From contig CAZBJX010000008.1 in assembly GCA_964492335.1 (NCBI GenBank), positions 1-64,000 on the forward strand: DNA of 64,000 bases. The letters run 5' to 3'. Below are positions 7,157-15,955 of this stretch, piece after piece. The translations under genes were made by a program, and so were the position numbers. Source of the DNA: JAFGCL01 sp964492335. GTDB taxonomy: Bacteria > Chloroflexota > Dehalococcoidia > UBA2247 > RBG-13-53-26. The stretch's first letter is position 1. Each line of letters begins with the position of its first letter. The notes beneath the pieces were generated by a model, which was given only the letters and a program-made list of their open reading frames with translations, searched no databases and had not been told where the DNA came from.

Positions 7157-7999
7157 CTACCTGGCCTTCCGGGCCCGGTCGCAGACCTGCGCGTAGCCAC
7201 CCCAGAAGGTGGGGCGCTCGATCTCCATGAACTTGCCCAACATGATGGGACCGTCCAGCGTGATCTCGGCCTCGGCCGGATCGGCGCCGTTCTTGATCAG
7301 GCCCTTCTCCTTGAAGTAGCGCAGCCCGTCGACCCCCTGGCCCTGCTTGTTGGCCTTGCCGTAGACCGTGGGGCAGTGGGCGATGACCTCGACGAAGCTG
7401 AACCCCGGCCGGACCAGGGCCTCGGCCAGGCAGCGCTCCAGCTGCCGCAGGTGGTAGACCGTCCAGCGGGCCACGAACGGTCCCCCCGAGGCGGCCACCA
7501 GCCGCGGCAGGTTGAAGGGTGGTTCGAAATTGCCGTAGGGCGAGGTGGTGGTGCGGGCGCCCAGCGGGGTGGTGGGCCCCAGCTGGCCGCCGGTCATGCC
7601 GTAGTTGAAGTTGTTCACGCAGATGACCGTCATGTCCATATTGCGGCGGGCGGCGTGAATGAGATGGTTGCCGCCGATGGCGGCCAGGTCGCCGTCGCCG
7701 GAGAAGACCACCACCTTGAGCGCGGGGTTGGCCAGCGCCAGCCCGGTGGCAAACGGTATGGCCCGGCCGTGCGTGGTGTGGAAGGAGTCCAGCAGGACAT
7801 AGCCCGCCACCCGGCCGGAGCAGCCTATGCCGGATACCAGCGACACCTTGTCCGGGTCCAGCTTCGCCCGCTCGAGGGCCCGGATGAAGCAGCTCAGGGA
7901 CGCGCCGATGCCGCAGCCGGCGCACCAGATGCTGGGCAGGCGGTCCACCCGCAGGAAGGAATCGATGGGGTTTCGGCGCTCGCCGGCCGCTTCGGTCAC
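7157..7999 (-). CDS. korB: 2-oxoacid:ferredoxin oxidoreductase, beta subunit (TPP-binding)
   Basis: A 280-residue beta subunit that binds thiamine pyrophosphate. The motif GDGDLAAIGGNHLIHAARRN is followed by VNNFNYGMTGGQ, the classic GDG...N Mg-TPP site. Upstream, WCAGCGIG and GIGCSGR carry the cysteines that hold the [4Fe-4S] cluster in this family. It starts with GTG at 7999, which overlaps the korA stop by four bases (GTGA), indicating translational coupling. The HTTHGRAIPFATG segment is typical of the 2-oxoglutarate/2-oxoacid type with separate alpha and beta chains. Confidence 0.93.
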   Translation of the reverse strand: MTEAAGERRNPIDSFLRVDRLPSIWCAGCGIGASLSCFIRALERAKLDPDKVSLVSGIGCSGRVAGYVLLDSFHTTHGRAIPFATGLALANPALKVVVFSGDGDLAAIGGNHLIHAARRNMDMTVICVNNFNYGMTGGQLGPTTPLGARTTTSPYGNFEPPFNLPRLVAASGGPFVARWTVYHLRQLERCLAEALVRPGFSFVEVIAHCPTVYGKANKQGQGVDGLRYFKEKGLIKNGADPAEAEITLDGPIMLGKFMEIERPTFWGGYAQVCDRARKAR

Positions 8000-9144
8000 T
8001 TCGCGGCCTCCCTGATGGTCGCCAGGATGTCCTGGGGCAGGTGCATGCCGCCGCCCATGTGGGGCACCAGCAGCGTCTTCCTGCCGGCGGCGCAGCGCTC
8101 CACCTCCAGCACCATCTGCCCGTAGTTGATCTCCGGCACCACGAAGGCCCTGGCCTGCCGCGCCAGCTCCCGGATGCGGTCCTCGGCAAAGGGCCAGATG
8201 GTGATCAGCCGCAGCATGCCGGCCCGGATGCCCTCGGCCCGGGCCATCTGCACCGCCCGGCGGGCCACCCTGGCCGTGATGCCGTAGGCGCAGACGACGA
8301 CGTCGGCATCGTCAATCCCCGTCTCTTCCAGGCGGATGATGTCCGCCCGGTTGACCCGGACCTTGTCCGCCAGGCGCCGCACCAGCCTCTGGTGCACCTC
8401 GGCCGTCATGATGGGGTAGCCCCTCTCGTCGTGGGTCAGCCCGGTGACGTGGAAGCGGTAGCCTTCGCCGGCCATGGCCATGGGCGGCACCAGGTCGGCG
8501 TCCGGCAGGTAAGGCAGGTACTCCCCGGGGGGAACGGTGGGCCGGCGCCGCTCCACCAGTTCCTCCGGCTTCACCAGCCTCATGGTCACCTTCTCGCTCA
8601 TGTGCCCCACGGTCTCATCGGCCATCACCAGGACGGGCACCCGGTACTTCTCCGAGAGGTTGAAGGCCTCTATGGTCAGATCGAATATCTCCTGCGGCGA
8701 GCTGGGCGAGAGGGCGATGATCTCGTACACCCCGTGGGAGCCCCAGCGGGCCTGCATCATGTCGCCCTGGCCCACCAGCGTCGGCAGCCCGGTGGAGGGC
8801 CCCGCCCTCTGTATGTTGACCAGCACGCAGGGGGTCTCCAGCATCACTCCCAGGCCCAGGTTCTCCATCATCAGGCTGAACCCGGGGCCCGAGGTGGCCG
8901 TCATGGACTTCATCCCGGCCCAGGACGCTCCCAGGATGGCGTTCATGGAGGCGATCTCGTCCTCCATCTGGATGTAGACCCCGCCTATCCTCGGGAGCCG
9001 GCGGGCCATGCGCTCGGCGATCTCGGTGGCCGGGGTGATGGGGTAGCCGGCGAAGAATCGGCAGCCGGCGGTGATGGCCCCCTCCGCGCAGGCCTCGTCG
9101 CCGGTGATGAAGAACTCCCCCTGCAGGGCGGCAGCTTCGGCCAT
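7996..9144 (-). CDS. korA: 2-oxoacid:ferredoxin oxidoreductase, alpha subunit
   Basis: A 382-residue alpha subunit with the GYPITPATEIAE signature near residue 33 and TATSGPGFSLMMENLG near 85. It forms part of the TPP site and the CoA-binding transketolase-like fold. It has no fused gamma domain, since korC is separate. ATG 9144 is used because it overlaps the ferredoxin-subunit stop (TGATG) and is preceded by GAGGG; the longer open frame reading into korD is spurious. Confidence 0.93.
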   Translation of the reverse strand: MAEAAALQGEFFITGDEACAEGAITAGCRFFAGYPITPATEIAERMARRLPRIGGVYIQMEDEIASMNAILGASWAGMKSMTATSGPGFSLMMENLGLGVMLETPCVLVNIQRAGPSTGLPTLVGQGDMMQARWGSHGVYEIIALSPSSPQEIFDLTIEAFNLSEKYRVPVLVMADETVGHMSEKVTMRLVKPEELVERRRPTVPPGEYLPYLPDADLVPPMAMAGEGYRFHVTGLTHDERGYPIMTAEVHQRLVRRLADKVRVNRADIIRLEETGIDDADVVVCAYGITARVARRAVQMARAEGIRAGMLRLITIWPFAEDRIRELARQARAFVVPEINYGQMVLEVERCAAGRKTLLVPHMGGGMHLPQDILATIREAAK

Positions 9145-9419
9145 CAGCCCTCGTCCTCCGCGGACAGCCAGATGGCGAAGTCCGGGCAGATCATGGCGCA
9201 GAGGCCGCAGGCGGAGCACTCGGCGTCGTCCACCGTCGTCGGGAGCAGGTGGCCCTTGGCGTTCATCTCCTCGCCGATAACCAGCGTCTTGCGGACGCAG
9301 ATCTCGACGCAGTAGCGGCAGCCCTTGCAGCGGTCCCGGTCCAGGTAGAGCTCGACGGTCTGGGGGGCGCCCGCCTTCGCGGGCTTCCTCGTGGCTTTCA
9401 TGACTAGGCAGTTGCTCAT
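9144..9419 (-). CDS. korD: 2-oxoacid:ferredoxin oxidoreductase, delta (2[4Fe-4S] ferredoxin) subunit
   Basis: A 91-residue ferredoxin-like subunit that passes electrons from the TPP centre to free ferredoxin. Two full motifs are visible: CKGCRYCVEIC and CSACGLCAMICP. It is the first gene of korDABC, a complete four-subunit set. ATG 9419 gives the longest product; an internal ATG at 9401 (MKATRK) is also possible, and neither has a strong ribosome binding site. A good promoter lies at 9532-9561. Confidence 0.9.
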   Translation of the reverse strand: MSNCLVMKATRKPAKAGAPQTVELYLDRDRCKGCRYCVEICVRKTLVIGEEMNAKGHLLPTTVDDAECSACGLCAMICPDFAIWLSAEDEG

Positions 9420-9531
9420 CTTGGCTGTCCAGGGGTCTGGTGGTCTGAGCGTTATCTTCGTGCTCCACCTGGTCAGAAGGCCGGGCTGGCTACCTGAGGC
9501 TGCTTGCGGGCGGTCTGGCCATCAGCTATCC

Positions 9532-9561
9532 AGTATAACAAAAAGCGAGACTCCGGTTCAA
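9532..9561 (-). promoter_or_regulatory. Candidate promoter of the kor operon
   Basis: Minus-strand TTGAAC (9561-9556) and TATACT (9537-9532) are 18 bases apart. Transcription would begin near 9525, about 105 bases before korD. Confidence 0.55.
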
Positions 9562-9814
9562 AGTCGGAGATCGTTGCTTCAAGCCGCGGTATGCTGCAGC
9601 GGCTGCCAACGTGGCGAGGGCGCTGCGGGGGCAGGAGCCGGCGTACATCGTGAACGGCGTGAAGGGGTGGCAGGCCTGGCCCGCGGGATCCAGGCAGATA
9701 CACGCCGGGTTTGACGGTCATCCCACGGAACCGTATGATGGCCCTGCGCCTGCTATCATGACCGTGAGACCTGAGATGCCGGATGATACCGCCACGTGCC
9801 CGGAGAGGTGGCCC

Positions 9815-9895
9815 CGCTGGTGGCGGGGCACGAGGTCGGTATATCGCTCACGAACCTGTCGGTTAGCCGTGGTCTCGCTGGTGGCGGGGCACGAG
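9815..9895 (+). repeat. 20-bp direct repeat, two copies
   Basis: The identical sequence cgctggtggcggggcacgag occurs at 9815-9834 and 9876-9895, a 61-base period. The first copy also lies in a 7-bp stem (gccccgc / gcggggc, 9811-9829). Purpose unknown. Confidence 0.7.
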
Positions 9896-9956
9896 ATTGT
9901 GGGCCGCGTGGAGGCCCTGGCCGGGCCTGGAAGAGGCGGGCCTGTAACGCCGCACT

Positions 9957-10190
9957 GTGGGTGAAGAGCTGGACGAAGTAGCAGGCGCACTCCCGTTCCT
10001 GGTCCCCCTGCTCATCCTGCAGGTGGTGCTGATGGTGGTGGCGCTGGTGGACCTGGTGAAGCGGGAGCGGGTGCGGGGCGGCAACAAGATCATCTGGGGG
10101 GTGGTCATCGTCGTATTCAACATCATCGGCCCCATCGCGTACCTGCTGGCGGGCCGGCTGGAGAGCGCCGGTGACGGCGATCCGGACTGA
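9957..10190 (+). CDS. PLD-nuclease N-terminal-like small membrane protein (YxlE-like)
   Basis: A 77-residue protein with two transmembrane segments (about residues 10-32 and 42-64) and the pattern VDLVKRERVRGGNKIIWGVV followed by NIIGPIAYLL, typical of the short PLDc N-terminal domain. The start is GTG 9957; the ribosome binding site is weak, so the exact start is uncertain. It overlaps the ABC ATPase gene by 20 bases. The order small membrane protein, ATPase, permease matches Bacillus yxlE-yxlF-yxlG, where YxlE modulates sigma-Y activity; a similar regulatory or transport-accessory role here is inference. Confidence 0.75.
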   Translation: MGEELDEVAGALPFLVPLLILQVVLMVVALVDLVKRERVRGGNKIIWGVVIVVFNIIGPIAYLLAGRLESAGDGDPD

Positions 10191-11112
10191 GGGCCTGTCC
10201 AAGCACTACGGCGCCATCAAGGCCGTGGACAATCTTAACCTGGAGGTCCCGGAGAACGTGGTCTTCGGGTTCCTGGGGCCCAACGGGGCCGGCAAGACCA
10301 CCACGGTCAAGCTGCTCACCGGCTTCGCCCGCCCCACCGCCGGCCGGGCCTGGGTGGCGGGAGAGGCGGTGGATGACGGCCGGCAGGCCTTCCGCTCCAG
10401 CATAGGGCTGCTGCCCGATGTCCCCGCCTTCTACGACTGGATGAGCGGCCGGGAACTCCTGTGCCTGGTGGGCGAGCTGCACCGCCTGCCGGGGCCCGAG
10501 ACCAAGCGGCGGGCCGATGAGCTGCTGGAGATGGTGGACCTGGCCCGGGCCGGCGGCCGCCGCATCGGGGGCTACTCCCGCGGCATGCGGCAGCGGCTGG
10601 GCATCGCCCAGGCCCTGGTCAACCGGCCCCGGGTCCTGTTCATGGACGAGCCGACCTCCGCCCTGGATCCCATAGGGCGCCGCGACGTTCTGAGCCTCAT
10701 CACCCGCCTGCGCCAGACCGCCACTGTCTTCATGTCCACGCACATACTCTCCGACGTGGAGCGGGTCTGCGACATGGTGGGCATTGTGGACAAGGGCGTC
10801 CTGATCACGGTCTCCTCGATGGACGACCTGCGCCAGAGGTTCACCGGGTCCGTCTTCGAGATGGAGTTCATGGAGGACCCCGGCCCGTTCCGGGAGTCGC
10901 TGCAGAAGGTGCCGTGGCTGACCGGCCCGGAGATCGTGGCCCATGGCGGCGCCAGCGTGCTGCGGGTGAAGGCCGCCGACGTGGACCGGGCGCGGAAGGA
11001 GCTGCCCCGGGTGATCGGCGAGAGCGGCCTGACCCTGACCCGTTACGAGCTGGTCCTGCCGACCATCGAGGACATCTTCATGGACATCGTGAACAGGCGG
11101 GGGCCTGCATGA
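10171..11112 (+). CDS. ABC transporter ATP-binding protein (YxlF-like)
   Basis: A 313-residue ATPase subunit of an ABC exporter. It shows Walker A GPNGAGKTTT near residue 40, the signature YSRGMRQRLGIAQAL near 137, Walker B RVLFMDEPTSALDP near 158 and the H-loop STHILSD near 190, then a ~100-residue C-terminal extension seen in the NatA/CcmA-type group. It starts with GTG 10171, 6 bases after GGAGAG, inside the end of the preceding gene. It overlaps the permease start by four bases (ATGA). The substrate is unknown. Confidence 0.92.
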   Translation: MTAIRTEGLSKHYGAIKAVDNLNLEVPENVVFGFLGPNGAGKTTTVKLLTGFARPTAGRAWVAGEAVDDGRQAFRSSIGLLPDVPAFYDWMSGRELLCLVGELHRLPGPETKRRADELLEMVDLARAGGRRIGGYSRGMRQRLGIAQALVNRPRVLFMDEPTSALDPIGRRDVLSLITRLRQTATVFMSTHILSDVERVCDMVGIVDKGVLITVSSMDDLRQRFTGSVFEMEFMEDPGPFRESLQKVPWLTGPEIVAHGGASVLRVKAADVDRARKELPRVIGESGLTLTRYELVLPTIEDIFMDIVNRRGPA

Positions 11113-11888
11113 GGCCCGTCGCACGGGACTGGATGGGGGGGTTCTGGCCGCTGCTCAAGAAGGAGCTCAGGGAGCAATGGCGCACCTACCGGCCGCTCAT
11201 CGTGGGCAGCATCTTCCTGATGTTCGGCGTCACCACGCCGCTCATTCTCAAGTACCTGCCCCTGATACTGGAAAGCGCCGGCGAAGGCATGAGCATAGAG
11301 ATGCCCCCGCCCACCGCCGCCCAGTCCCTCCTGGAGTATGCCGGGACCATCGCCCAGGTGGGCGTCCTGGTGGCGGTGCTGGTGGCCATGGGCTGCGTGG
11401 CTAATGAGCTGCGCAGCGGCACCGCGGTGATGACCCTGAGCAAGCCGGTGGGCCGCGGCGCCTTCGTCACCGCCAAGCTGGCCGCCATGAGCCTCACCTT
11501 CCTGGTCTCGATGGTGGTGGCCTCTGCCGTGTGCTTCGGCTACACGGTGTGGCTTATCGAGGGTGCCGGCCTCACGGCCTTCATCGGCCTCAACCTGCTG
11601 CTGGGACTGTTCTTCGTGCTCTGCCTGGCGGTGACCCTGGCCTTCTCCAGCCTCTTCAAGAGCTCTCTGGCCGCCGGCGGCGCGGCCCTGGCCGTGCTCC
11701 TGGGCCAGGCCCTGCTGGGTGCAGTGCCGTACGTGGGTGATTTCATGCCGAACAAGATCCTGGGCTGGGGCAACAGCCTGCTCACGGGTGGCGGGAAGAG
11801 CTACTGGGGCGCGCTGGCCGTGACCGTGGCCGCCATCGTGGTCTCCATTCTTGCCGCCCAGCGTGCATTGCGGCTGCGGGACCTTTGA
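11109..11888 (+). CDS. ABC transporter permease (YxlG/NosY-like)
   Basis: A 259-residue membrane protein with about six transmembrane helices. The N-terminal PLLKKELREQWRTYRPLIVG is the typical amphipathic start of ABC-2 type permeases that pair with NatA/YxlF ATPases. A CVANELRSGTAVMTLSKPV loop, characteristic of this class, follows the second helix. It starts at ATG 11109 overlapping the ATPase stop, so the two are translationally coupled. It probably forms a dimer with two ATPase subunits. The ORF reading ahead of this ATG is a shadow of the ATPase gene. Confidence 0.88.
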   Translation: MRPVARDWMGGFWPLLKKELREQWRTYRPLIVGSIFLMFGVTTPLILKYLPLILESAGEGMSIEMPPPTAAQSLLEYAGTIAQVGVLVAVLVAMGCVANELRSGTAVMTLSKPVGRGAFVTAKLAAMSLTFLVSMVVASAVCFGYTVWLIEGAGLTAFIGLNLLLGLFFVLCLAVTLAFSSLFKSSLAAGGAALAVLLGQALLGAVPYVGDFMPNKILGWGNSLLTGGGKSYWGALAVTVAAIVVSILAAQRALRLRDL

Positions 11889-11987
11889 AGCGCGAGGGAG
11901 GGCGCCTGACGTTGTCCCCGCGGCCCAAGCCCGGGGCCGGCGGCCTTCGTCAACTCCAGGCGGACCCCATCCCTTCCGCCGCCTTCT

Positions 11988-12017
11988 TTGCAGGCGTGTG
12001 GAATCCTATGCTATAAT
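11988..12017 (+). promoter_or_regulatory. Candidate extended -10 promoter before lspA
   Basis: TGC-TATAAT with the hexamer at 12012-12017 is a perfect extended -10; the -35 is weak (TTGCAG 11988-11993, 18-base spacer). It would give lspA a leader of about 150 bases. Confidence 0.55.
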
Positions 12018-12173
12018 CGTTGACGCAGAGGGCGACACCGAGGCCGGACCGGTCATCCGGTGCGAGGCAACCAGGGGACACCAGCCGCGCGGAGGCTCAT
12101 GGCCCCACAACTTCTTCAGGGTTGCCCGGTTCTGTAATCGGCCATTGGGGGATGGTCAGCGGGGGGCAGGAAG

Positions 12174-12812
12174 ATGCAGGGTCAGGGCATGGGCGGGTGG
12201 CGGTGGTGGCTTCACACGATCTGGCGCAGGAAGACCTTCATCATCCTGTTTGTCCTGGTGATGCTGGCGGACCAGCTGAGCAAGTTCTGGGTGAGGCAGG
12301 CCCTGCCGCTGTACGCCTCCGTCCCGGAGGAGGGGCCCCTGCGCATCAGCCACGTAACCAACAACGGGATGGTGCTGGGGATGGCGGCCCCCTCGGCCGT
12401 TCGACTGCTCCTGCCGCTGCTGGTACTGGGCGTGCTCCTGTTTCTCTCCTGGCGGTATTTCCCGTCCAACAGCCGGGTGCTGAACGTAGCCCTGGGCCTC
12501 TTCGTCGGCGGCTGCGTGGGAAACCTGGTGGACCGGGTGTTCCTCGGCGGCGTCACCGACATGATAGACGTCAGCCTGCCGGCCATCAGCAGCCGGCTGG
12601 TCCTGAACGTGGCCGACCTGGCCTGCCTGGCCGGGATCCTCATGTTCGACGTCTATGTGATCAGGCTGCGCCTGCGCCGGATACCCAGGAAGCAGTCCCT
12701 GCTCGCCTATCTCTGGGCCGGCATCGTGGCGGTGGAGCGAAGCCGGTCCAAGGCCGGCCAGTGGTGGAAGCCGGCGGTCTTCCGGCCGGAGGGGAAGGGC
12801 TCAGCCCGGTAG
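12174..12812 (+). CDS. lspA: Signal peptidase II (lipoprotein signal peptidase)
   Basis: A 212-residue inner-membrane aspartyl protease that cleaves prolipoprotein signal peptides after lipid attachment. Family motifs are ADQLSKFWV in the first helix, NNGMVLGM, GNLVDRVFLGGVTDMID and NVADLA; the catalytic Asp pair lies in the last two. Four transmembrane helices are evident. It is about 50 residues longer than usual because of a basic cytosolic C-terminal tail (from about residue 165) of unknown role. GGAAG precedes ATG 12174. It appears to be transcribed alone. Confidence 0.92.
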   Translation: MQGQGMGGWRWWLHTIWRRKTFIILFVLVMLADQLSKFWVRQALPLYASVPEEGPLRISHVTNNGMVLGMAAPSAVRLLLPLLVLGVLLFLSWRYFPSNSRVLNVALGLFVGGCVGNLVDRVFLGGVTDMIDVSLPAISSRLVLNVADLACLAGILMFDVYVIRLRLRRIPRKQSLLAYLWAGIVAVERSRSKAGQWWKPAVFRPEGKGSAR

Positions 12813-12961
12813 GCCTCCTGCCGGAGTCACTGGCCATCGGCGGCCGCAGCCGGGCCTTCGCCCAAGTCCCTCTGGAGCCGGTCCATCCAGCCGGCCACGG
12901 GGCGCCGGCATGCCTGCCGGCGCGCCTGTTCCCTGCGGGGGCTGGCGCTGCGGCGCGGGCT

Positions 12962-14914
12962 TCAGATCAGCCGGGCTACCGCTGAGCCTTCGTAGACGGC
13001 GTTGATCACCTTCCTGGGCCTGGCGCAGTCGCCGATCACGTAGACCTCGGGGACTGTGCCGGTCGCTTCGCTGGAGAGCGTCTCATGGGGCGTGGTGCCC
13101 ATGGCTATGACTACGCTGTCGGCCTCAATGAAGGTCTTGCGTCCATAGTGGTCCACCGCCGTCACGCCCTTGTTGTTGATCTCGGTGATTATCCGGCCGG
13201 TAACCGCTTTGACCCCGGCCTCCGGCAGCAGGTTGACCAGCAGATCGAAGCGGGTGATGGGCTCTTCGTCCCGGGCCAGCTCCTCCAGCATCTCGACTAT
13301 GGTTACCTTCTTCTGCCTCTCGGCCAGATACAGCGACAGCTCGCAGCCCACCGTCCCCCCTCCGGCGACCACCACGCTGGCGCCGGGCACGTCCGCCTTG
13401 GATACCAGGACATCCCGGTAAGTCAGGATGTTCTTGCCGCTGGCGCAGGGTATGCCGGGGACCAGCGGCTCCGCGCCGGTGGCCACGATCAGCACGTCGG
13501 GCCGGACCTCCTTCACCAGCTTCCCATCTACCTCCTGGCCCAGCTCAAGCTTCACCCCGGCCTTCTTGAGCTGCGGCAGGTAGTACTCCAGGATGTAGCC
13601 CAGCTTGTCTCGTCCGGGGCATACCGCCGCCGCCCGGAGTTGGCCGCCCAGATCGCGCTCTTTCTCGAACAGGGTGACGCTGTGGCCGCGCCAGGCGGCC
13701 ACCAGGGCCGCCTCCATGCCGCCAGGGCCGCCGCCGGCCACCATTACCCGCTTCTTGACCGTCGCCGGCCTGAGGTGCACCCAGCCGTCCTCGCGCTCGT
13801 GCCCTACCACCGGGTTGACGGTGCATCGCATGTACAGTTCCTGGAACACGTGCCCGCCGATGCAGCCCGTGTTGCAGCTGATGCACTTGCGGATGTCCTC
13901 GGGCCGTCCCTCCCGCGCTTTGCAGGGCCACTGCGGGTCTGCTATGAGGGGCCGGCCCAGGGCGACGAAATCGGCCGCTTCCTCTGCCAGGGTCTTCTCG
14001 GCGAAGGCGGGCGTCTTGATCTGCCCCACCGTGATAACGGGTATGCTGACCACCTCCTTGATCGCGGCCGCGATGTAGGTCCGCCAGCCTTCCTTGAAGC
14101 GCATGGGTTCCAGGAGGGTGTGCATGGACTCGTAGATGCCCGCGCTGACGTGGAGGACGTCGATGCCGCATGACTGCGCCAGCATGGCGATCTTCTTGCC
14201 GTCCTCCAGGGTGAGCCCGCCGGGCACGAACTCGTCGGCGCTGTAGCGCAGGCACAGCGGGAAGCTCGGGCCTACCTTCTGCCGGGTGCGCTTCACTATC
14301 TCCGTGAAGAACTTCATGCGGCGCTCAAAGGTGCCGCCCCATTCATCCGTGCGCTGATTGGTGTGCGGCGACATGAACTCTCCGAGCAGGTAGCCGTGGG
14401 CGCCATGGAACTCCACGCCGTCCATGCCGGCCTTCTTCACCCGGAGAGCAGTCTCGGAGAACCTCTCCACCAGGTCCCATATCTCGTCCGAGGTGAGCTC
14501 GCGCACGGGTATCTGCAGGAACCCGCAGGGGATGGCCGAAGGGGCCACCGGCTGCACTCCCTCGGTGTTGTGGACCTGCCTGCCGGCATGGTGCACCTGC
14601 TGGAATACCCTGGCGCCATACAGGTGGATGGCCTCCGCCAGCTCCTGGTAGCCGGCTACGTACTTGTCGTTATCGAGGCGCAACTGACAGGATACGTTCT
14701 TGCCCTCGGGGTACTTGACCTGGGTGTTCTCGATGATGATCAACCCCGCTCCGCCCCTGGCTCGCTCAGCGTAGTACTTGATGAGGCGGTCGGTCGGCTC
14801 GCCGGTCGGCCCGGCGAAGTTGGTGGTGCAGGGCGGCAGCACGATTCGGTTCTTGATCTGCAGCCGGCCTATCATGCCCGGTTCAAACAGCCTGGGGTAC
14901 TTCAGTCTGGCCAT
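12962..14914 (-). CDS. NADH:flavin oxidoreductase / 2,4-dienoyl-CoA reductase family enzyme
   Basis: A 650-residue three-domain enzyme. Residues 1-350 form an FMN-binding Old Yellow Enzyme barrel with FHGAHGYLLGEFMSPHTN. A [4Fe-4S] site follows in CISCNTGCIGG with a later Cys in MRCTVNP. From about residue 390 an FAD/NAD(P) module shows VAGGGPGGMEAALVAAWRGH and VVAGGGTVGCELSLYLAE. The layout equals FadH, BaiCD and trimethylamine dehydrogenase relatives that reduce enoyl or enoate C=C bonds. The substrate is not determinable. AAGGAGG precedes ATG 14914. It is transcribed alone, with a candidate promoter at 15146-15176. Confidence 0.9.
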   Translation of the reverse strand: MARLKYPRLFEPGMIGRLQIKNRIVLPPCTTNFAGPTGEPTDRLIKYYAERARGGAGLIIIENTQVKYPEGKNVSCQLRLDNDKYVAGYQELAEAIHLYGARVFQQVHHAGRQVHNTEGVQPVAPSAIPCGFLQIPVRELTSDEIWDLVERFSETALRVKKAGMDGVEFHGAHGYLLGEFMSPHTNQRTDEWGGTFERRMKFFTEIVKRTRQKVGPSFPLCLRYSADEFVPGGLTLEDGKKIAMLAQSCGIDVLHVSAGIYESMHTLLEPMRFKEGWRTYIAAAIKEVVSIPVITVGQIKTPAFAEKTLAEEAADFVALGRPLIADPQWPCKAREGRPEDIRKCISCNTGCIGGHVFQELYMRCTVNPVVGHEREDGWVHLRPATVKKRVMVAGGGPGGMEAALVAAWRGHSVTLFEKERDLGGQLRAAAVCPGRDKLGYILEYYLPQLKKAGVKLELGQEVDGKLVKEVRPDVLIVATGAEPLVPGIPCASGKNILTYRDVLVSKADVPGASVVVAGGGTVGCELSLYLAERQKKVTIVEMLEELARDEEPITRFDLLVNLLPEAGVKAVTGRIITEINNKGVTAVDHYGRKTFIEADSVVIAMGTTPHETLSSEATGTVPEVYVIGDCARPRKVINAVYEGSAVARLI

Positions 14915-15145
14915 GGTGTCCTCCTTCTATACCAGGAGCGGCGTCAAGCGTGCCCCTGGTGCTCCAGCTCCGGACTCGTGGTGGTGTGGGGAAGGTCTCC
15001 GGGGTGGCAGTGATGTCGGGTGCGGCCGGACGGCCATGACGCCGCCGGTTGGAAGCTCGGATCGCACAGATGCCCTGCCCTCCGCCTCCTCCCCGCCGCT
15101 GCTGGCGATCGCTGCCAGTTTGAAGGATGCCGGTGCCCTAGCTTC

Positions 15146-15176
15146 ACGATACCACCTGCCGGCGAATGACTGTCAA
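15146..15176 (-). promoter_or_regulatory. Candidate promoter of the enoate reductase gene
   Basis: Minus-strand perfect -35 TTGACA (15176-15171), 19-base spacer, -10 TATCGT (15151-15146). The leader would be about 225 bases. Confidence 0.45.
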
Positions 15177-15255
15177 CGGGTGGTTGCGACCATCGAACCG
15201 GCCGCGCCGCTGCCGGACGGAGCGGGTGGGGCCGCTACCAGGCCGGCCCGGCGGT

Positions 15256-15285
15256 TTGCCGCCCCGCCGGCCGCTGTGCTATGGT
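15256..15285 (+). promoter_or_regulatory. Candidate promoter of the DUF6125-like / glucan phosphorylase pair
   Basis: TTGCCG (15256-15261), 18-base spacer and an extended -10 TGC-TATGGT (hexamer 15280-15285). Confidence 0.4.
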
Positions 15286-15385
15286 CGCAGAGTGGCATCG
15301 CCCGGTGCGGCCGGCTGTGCCCGTCCCGGGGCCGGGCGCTGCCCGGCGGCCGGGGTGGAATCGGAGACAAGGAGGATGGGGCGTG

Positions 15386-15955
15386 ATGGACATGAACGAT
15401 TACAGCGGGGAGTTCCGGCCGGGTCTGCGCATGGAGGACTTCTCCAAGGAGGTCCTGGTCCGCATGTGGCAGGTGGCGGGGATGATGTATACCAGCCTGG
15501 CAGGGAGCTACCAGAGGGTGATGCGGGAGAAGCTGGGGGAGGAGGCCGCCCTGGAGCTCGACGCCGAGGTGTGGCGCCGGCAGACGCCCATCGAGGTGCG
15601 CCTCTGCCGGCGGGCTATGGGGATAACGGGGGACGACGTGGCGGCCCTCTTCAAGCACCTGCAGGTGGACCCGGGCGCCGGCGGCATCTGGCCGGAGCTG
15701 GAGATGGACCTGAAGGGCCCTGACCACGGGGTCCTGACCGTGAAGCGCTGCGTGGCCCTGGACCACTTCGAGCGCCACGGGGAAGAGGAGCTGGCCCGCC
15801 TGAAGCATACGTGCGAGGTGCTCGACGGCGAGGGGTTTCAGGATACCGCCACCCTGTTCCATCCCGACATGACGGCCCGGCCGCTGGCGTTGCCGCCGCG
15901 CGGCAGCAAGGCGGAGCCGGCCTGCCAGTGGGAGTTCAGGGTGGAGCGGCCGTGA
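15386..15955 (+). CDS. DUF6125-like conserved protein
   Basis: A 189-residue cytosolic protein resembling the DUF6125 / ATC-hydrolase-like group common in anaerobes. The visible pattern is an N-terminal helical part, then TVKRCVALDHFERHGEEE, HTCEVLDGEGFQDTATLFHP and a final strand with QWEFRVE. The conserved Cys and His residues suggest a metal or catalytic site, but no activity is known. GGAGG lies 10 bases before ATG 15386 and 7 before an alternative GTG 15383. The stop overlaps the glucan phosphorylase start, so both genes are probably one operon. Confidence 0.6.
   Translation: MDMNDYSGEFRPGLRMEDFSKEVLVRMWQVAGMMYTSLAGSYQRVMREKLGEEAALELDAEVWRRQTPIEVRLCRRAMGITGDDVAALFKHLQVDPGAGGIWPELEMDLKGPDHGVLTVKRCVALDHFERHGEEELARLKHTCEVLDGEGFQDTATLFHPDMTARPLALPPRGSKAEPACQWEFRVERP

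Larger units (their letters stand above)
9420..9956. other. Degenerate intergenic stretch with protein-like fragments
   Basis: No intact gene is recognised in these 537 bases. In plus frames there are short protein-like traces: AAAANVARALRGQEPAYIVN (about 9593-9652), which resembles the C-terminus of a D-2-hydroxyacid dehydrogenase, and LVAGHEIVGRVEALA (about 9880-9925), which resembles the zinc-site region of alcohol dehydrogenases. Neither has a start or a full domain. The kor promoter lies at the left and a 20-bp direct repeat at the right. Confidence 0.4.
14915..15385. other. Divergent intergenic region
   Basis: The 471 bases separate two divergent genes. They hold a minus-strand promoter (15146-15176) and a plus-strand promoter candidate (15256-15285). 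I see no further gene, RNA or repeat. Confidence 0.4.
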
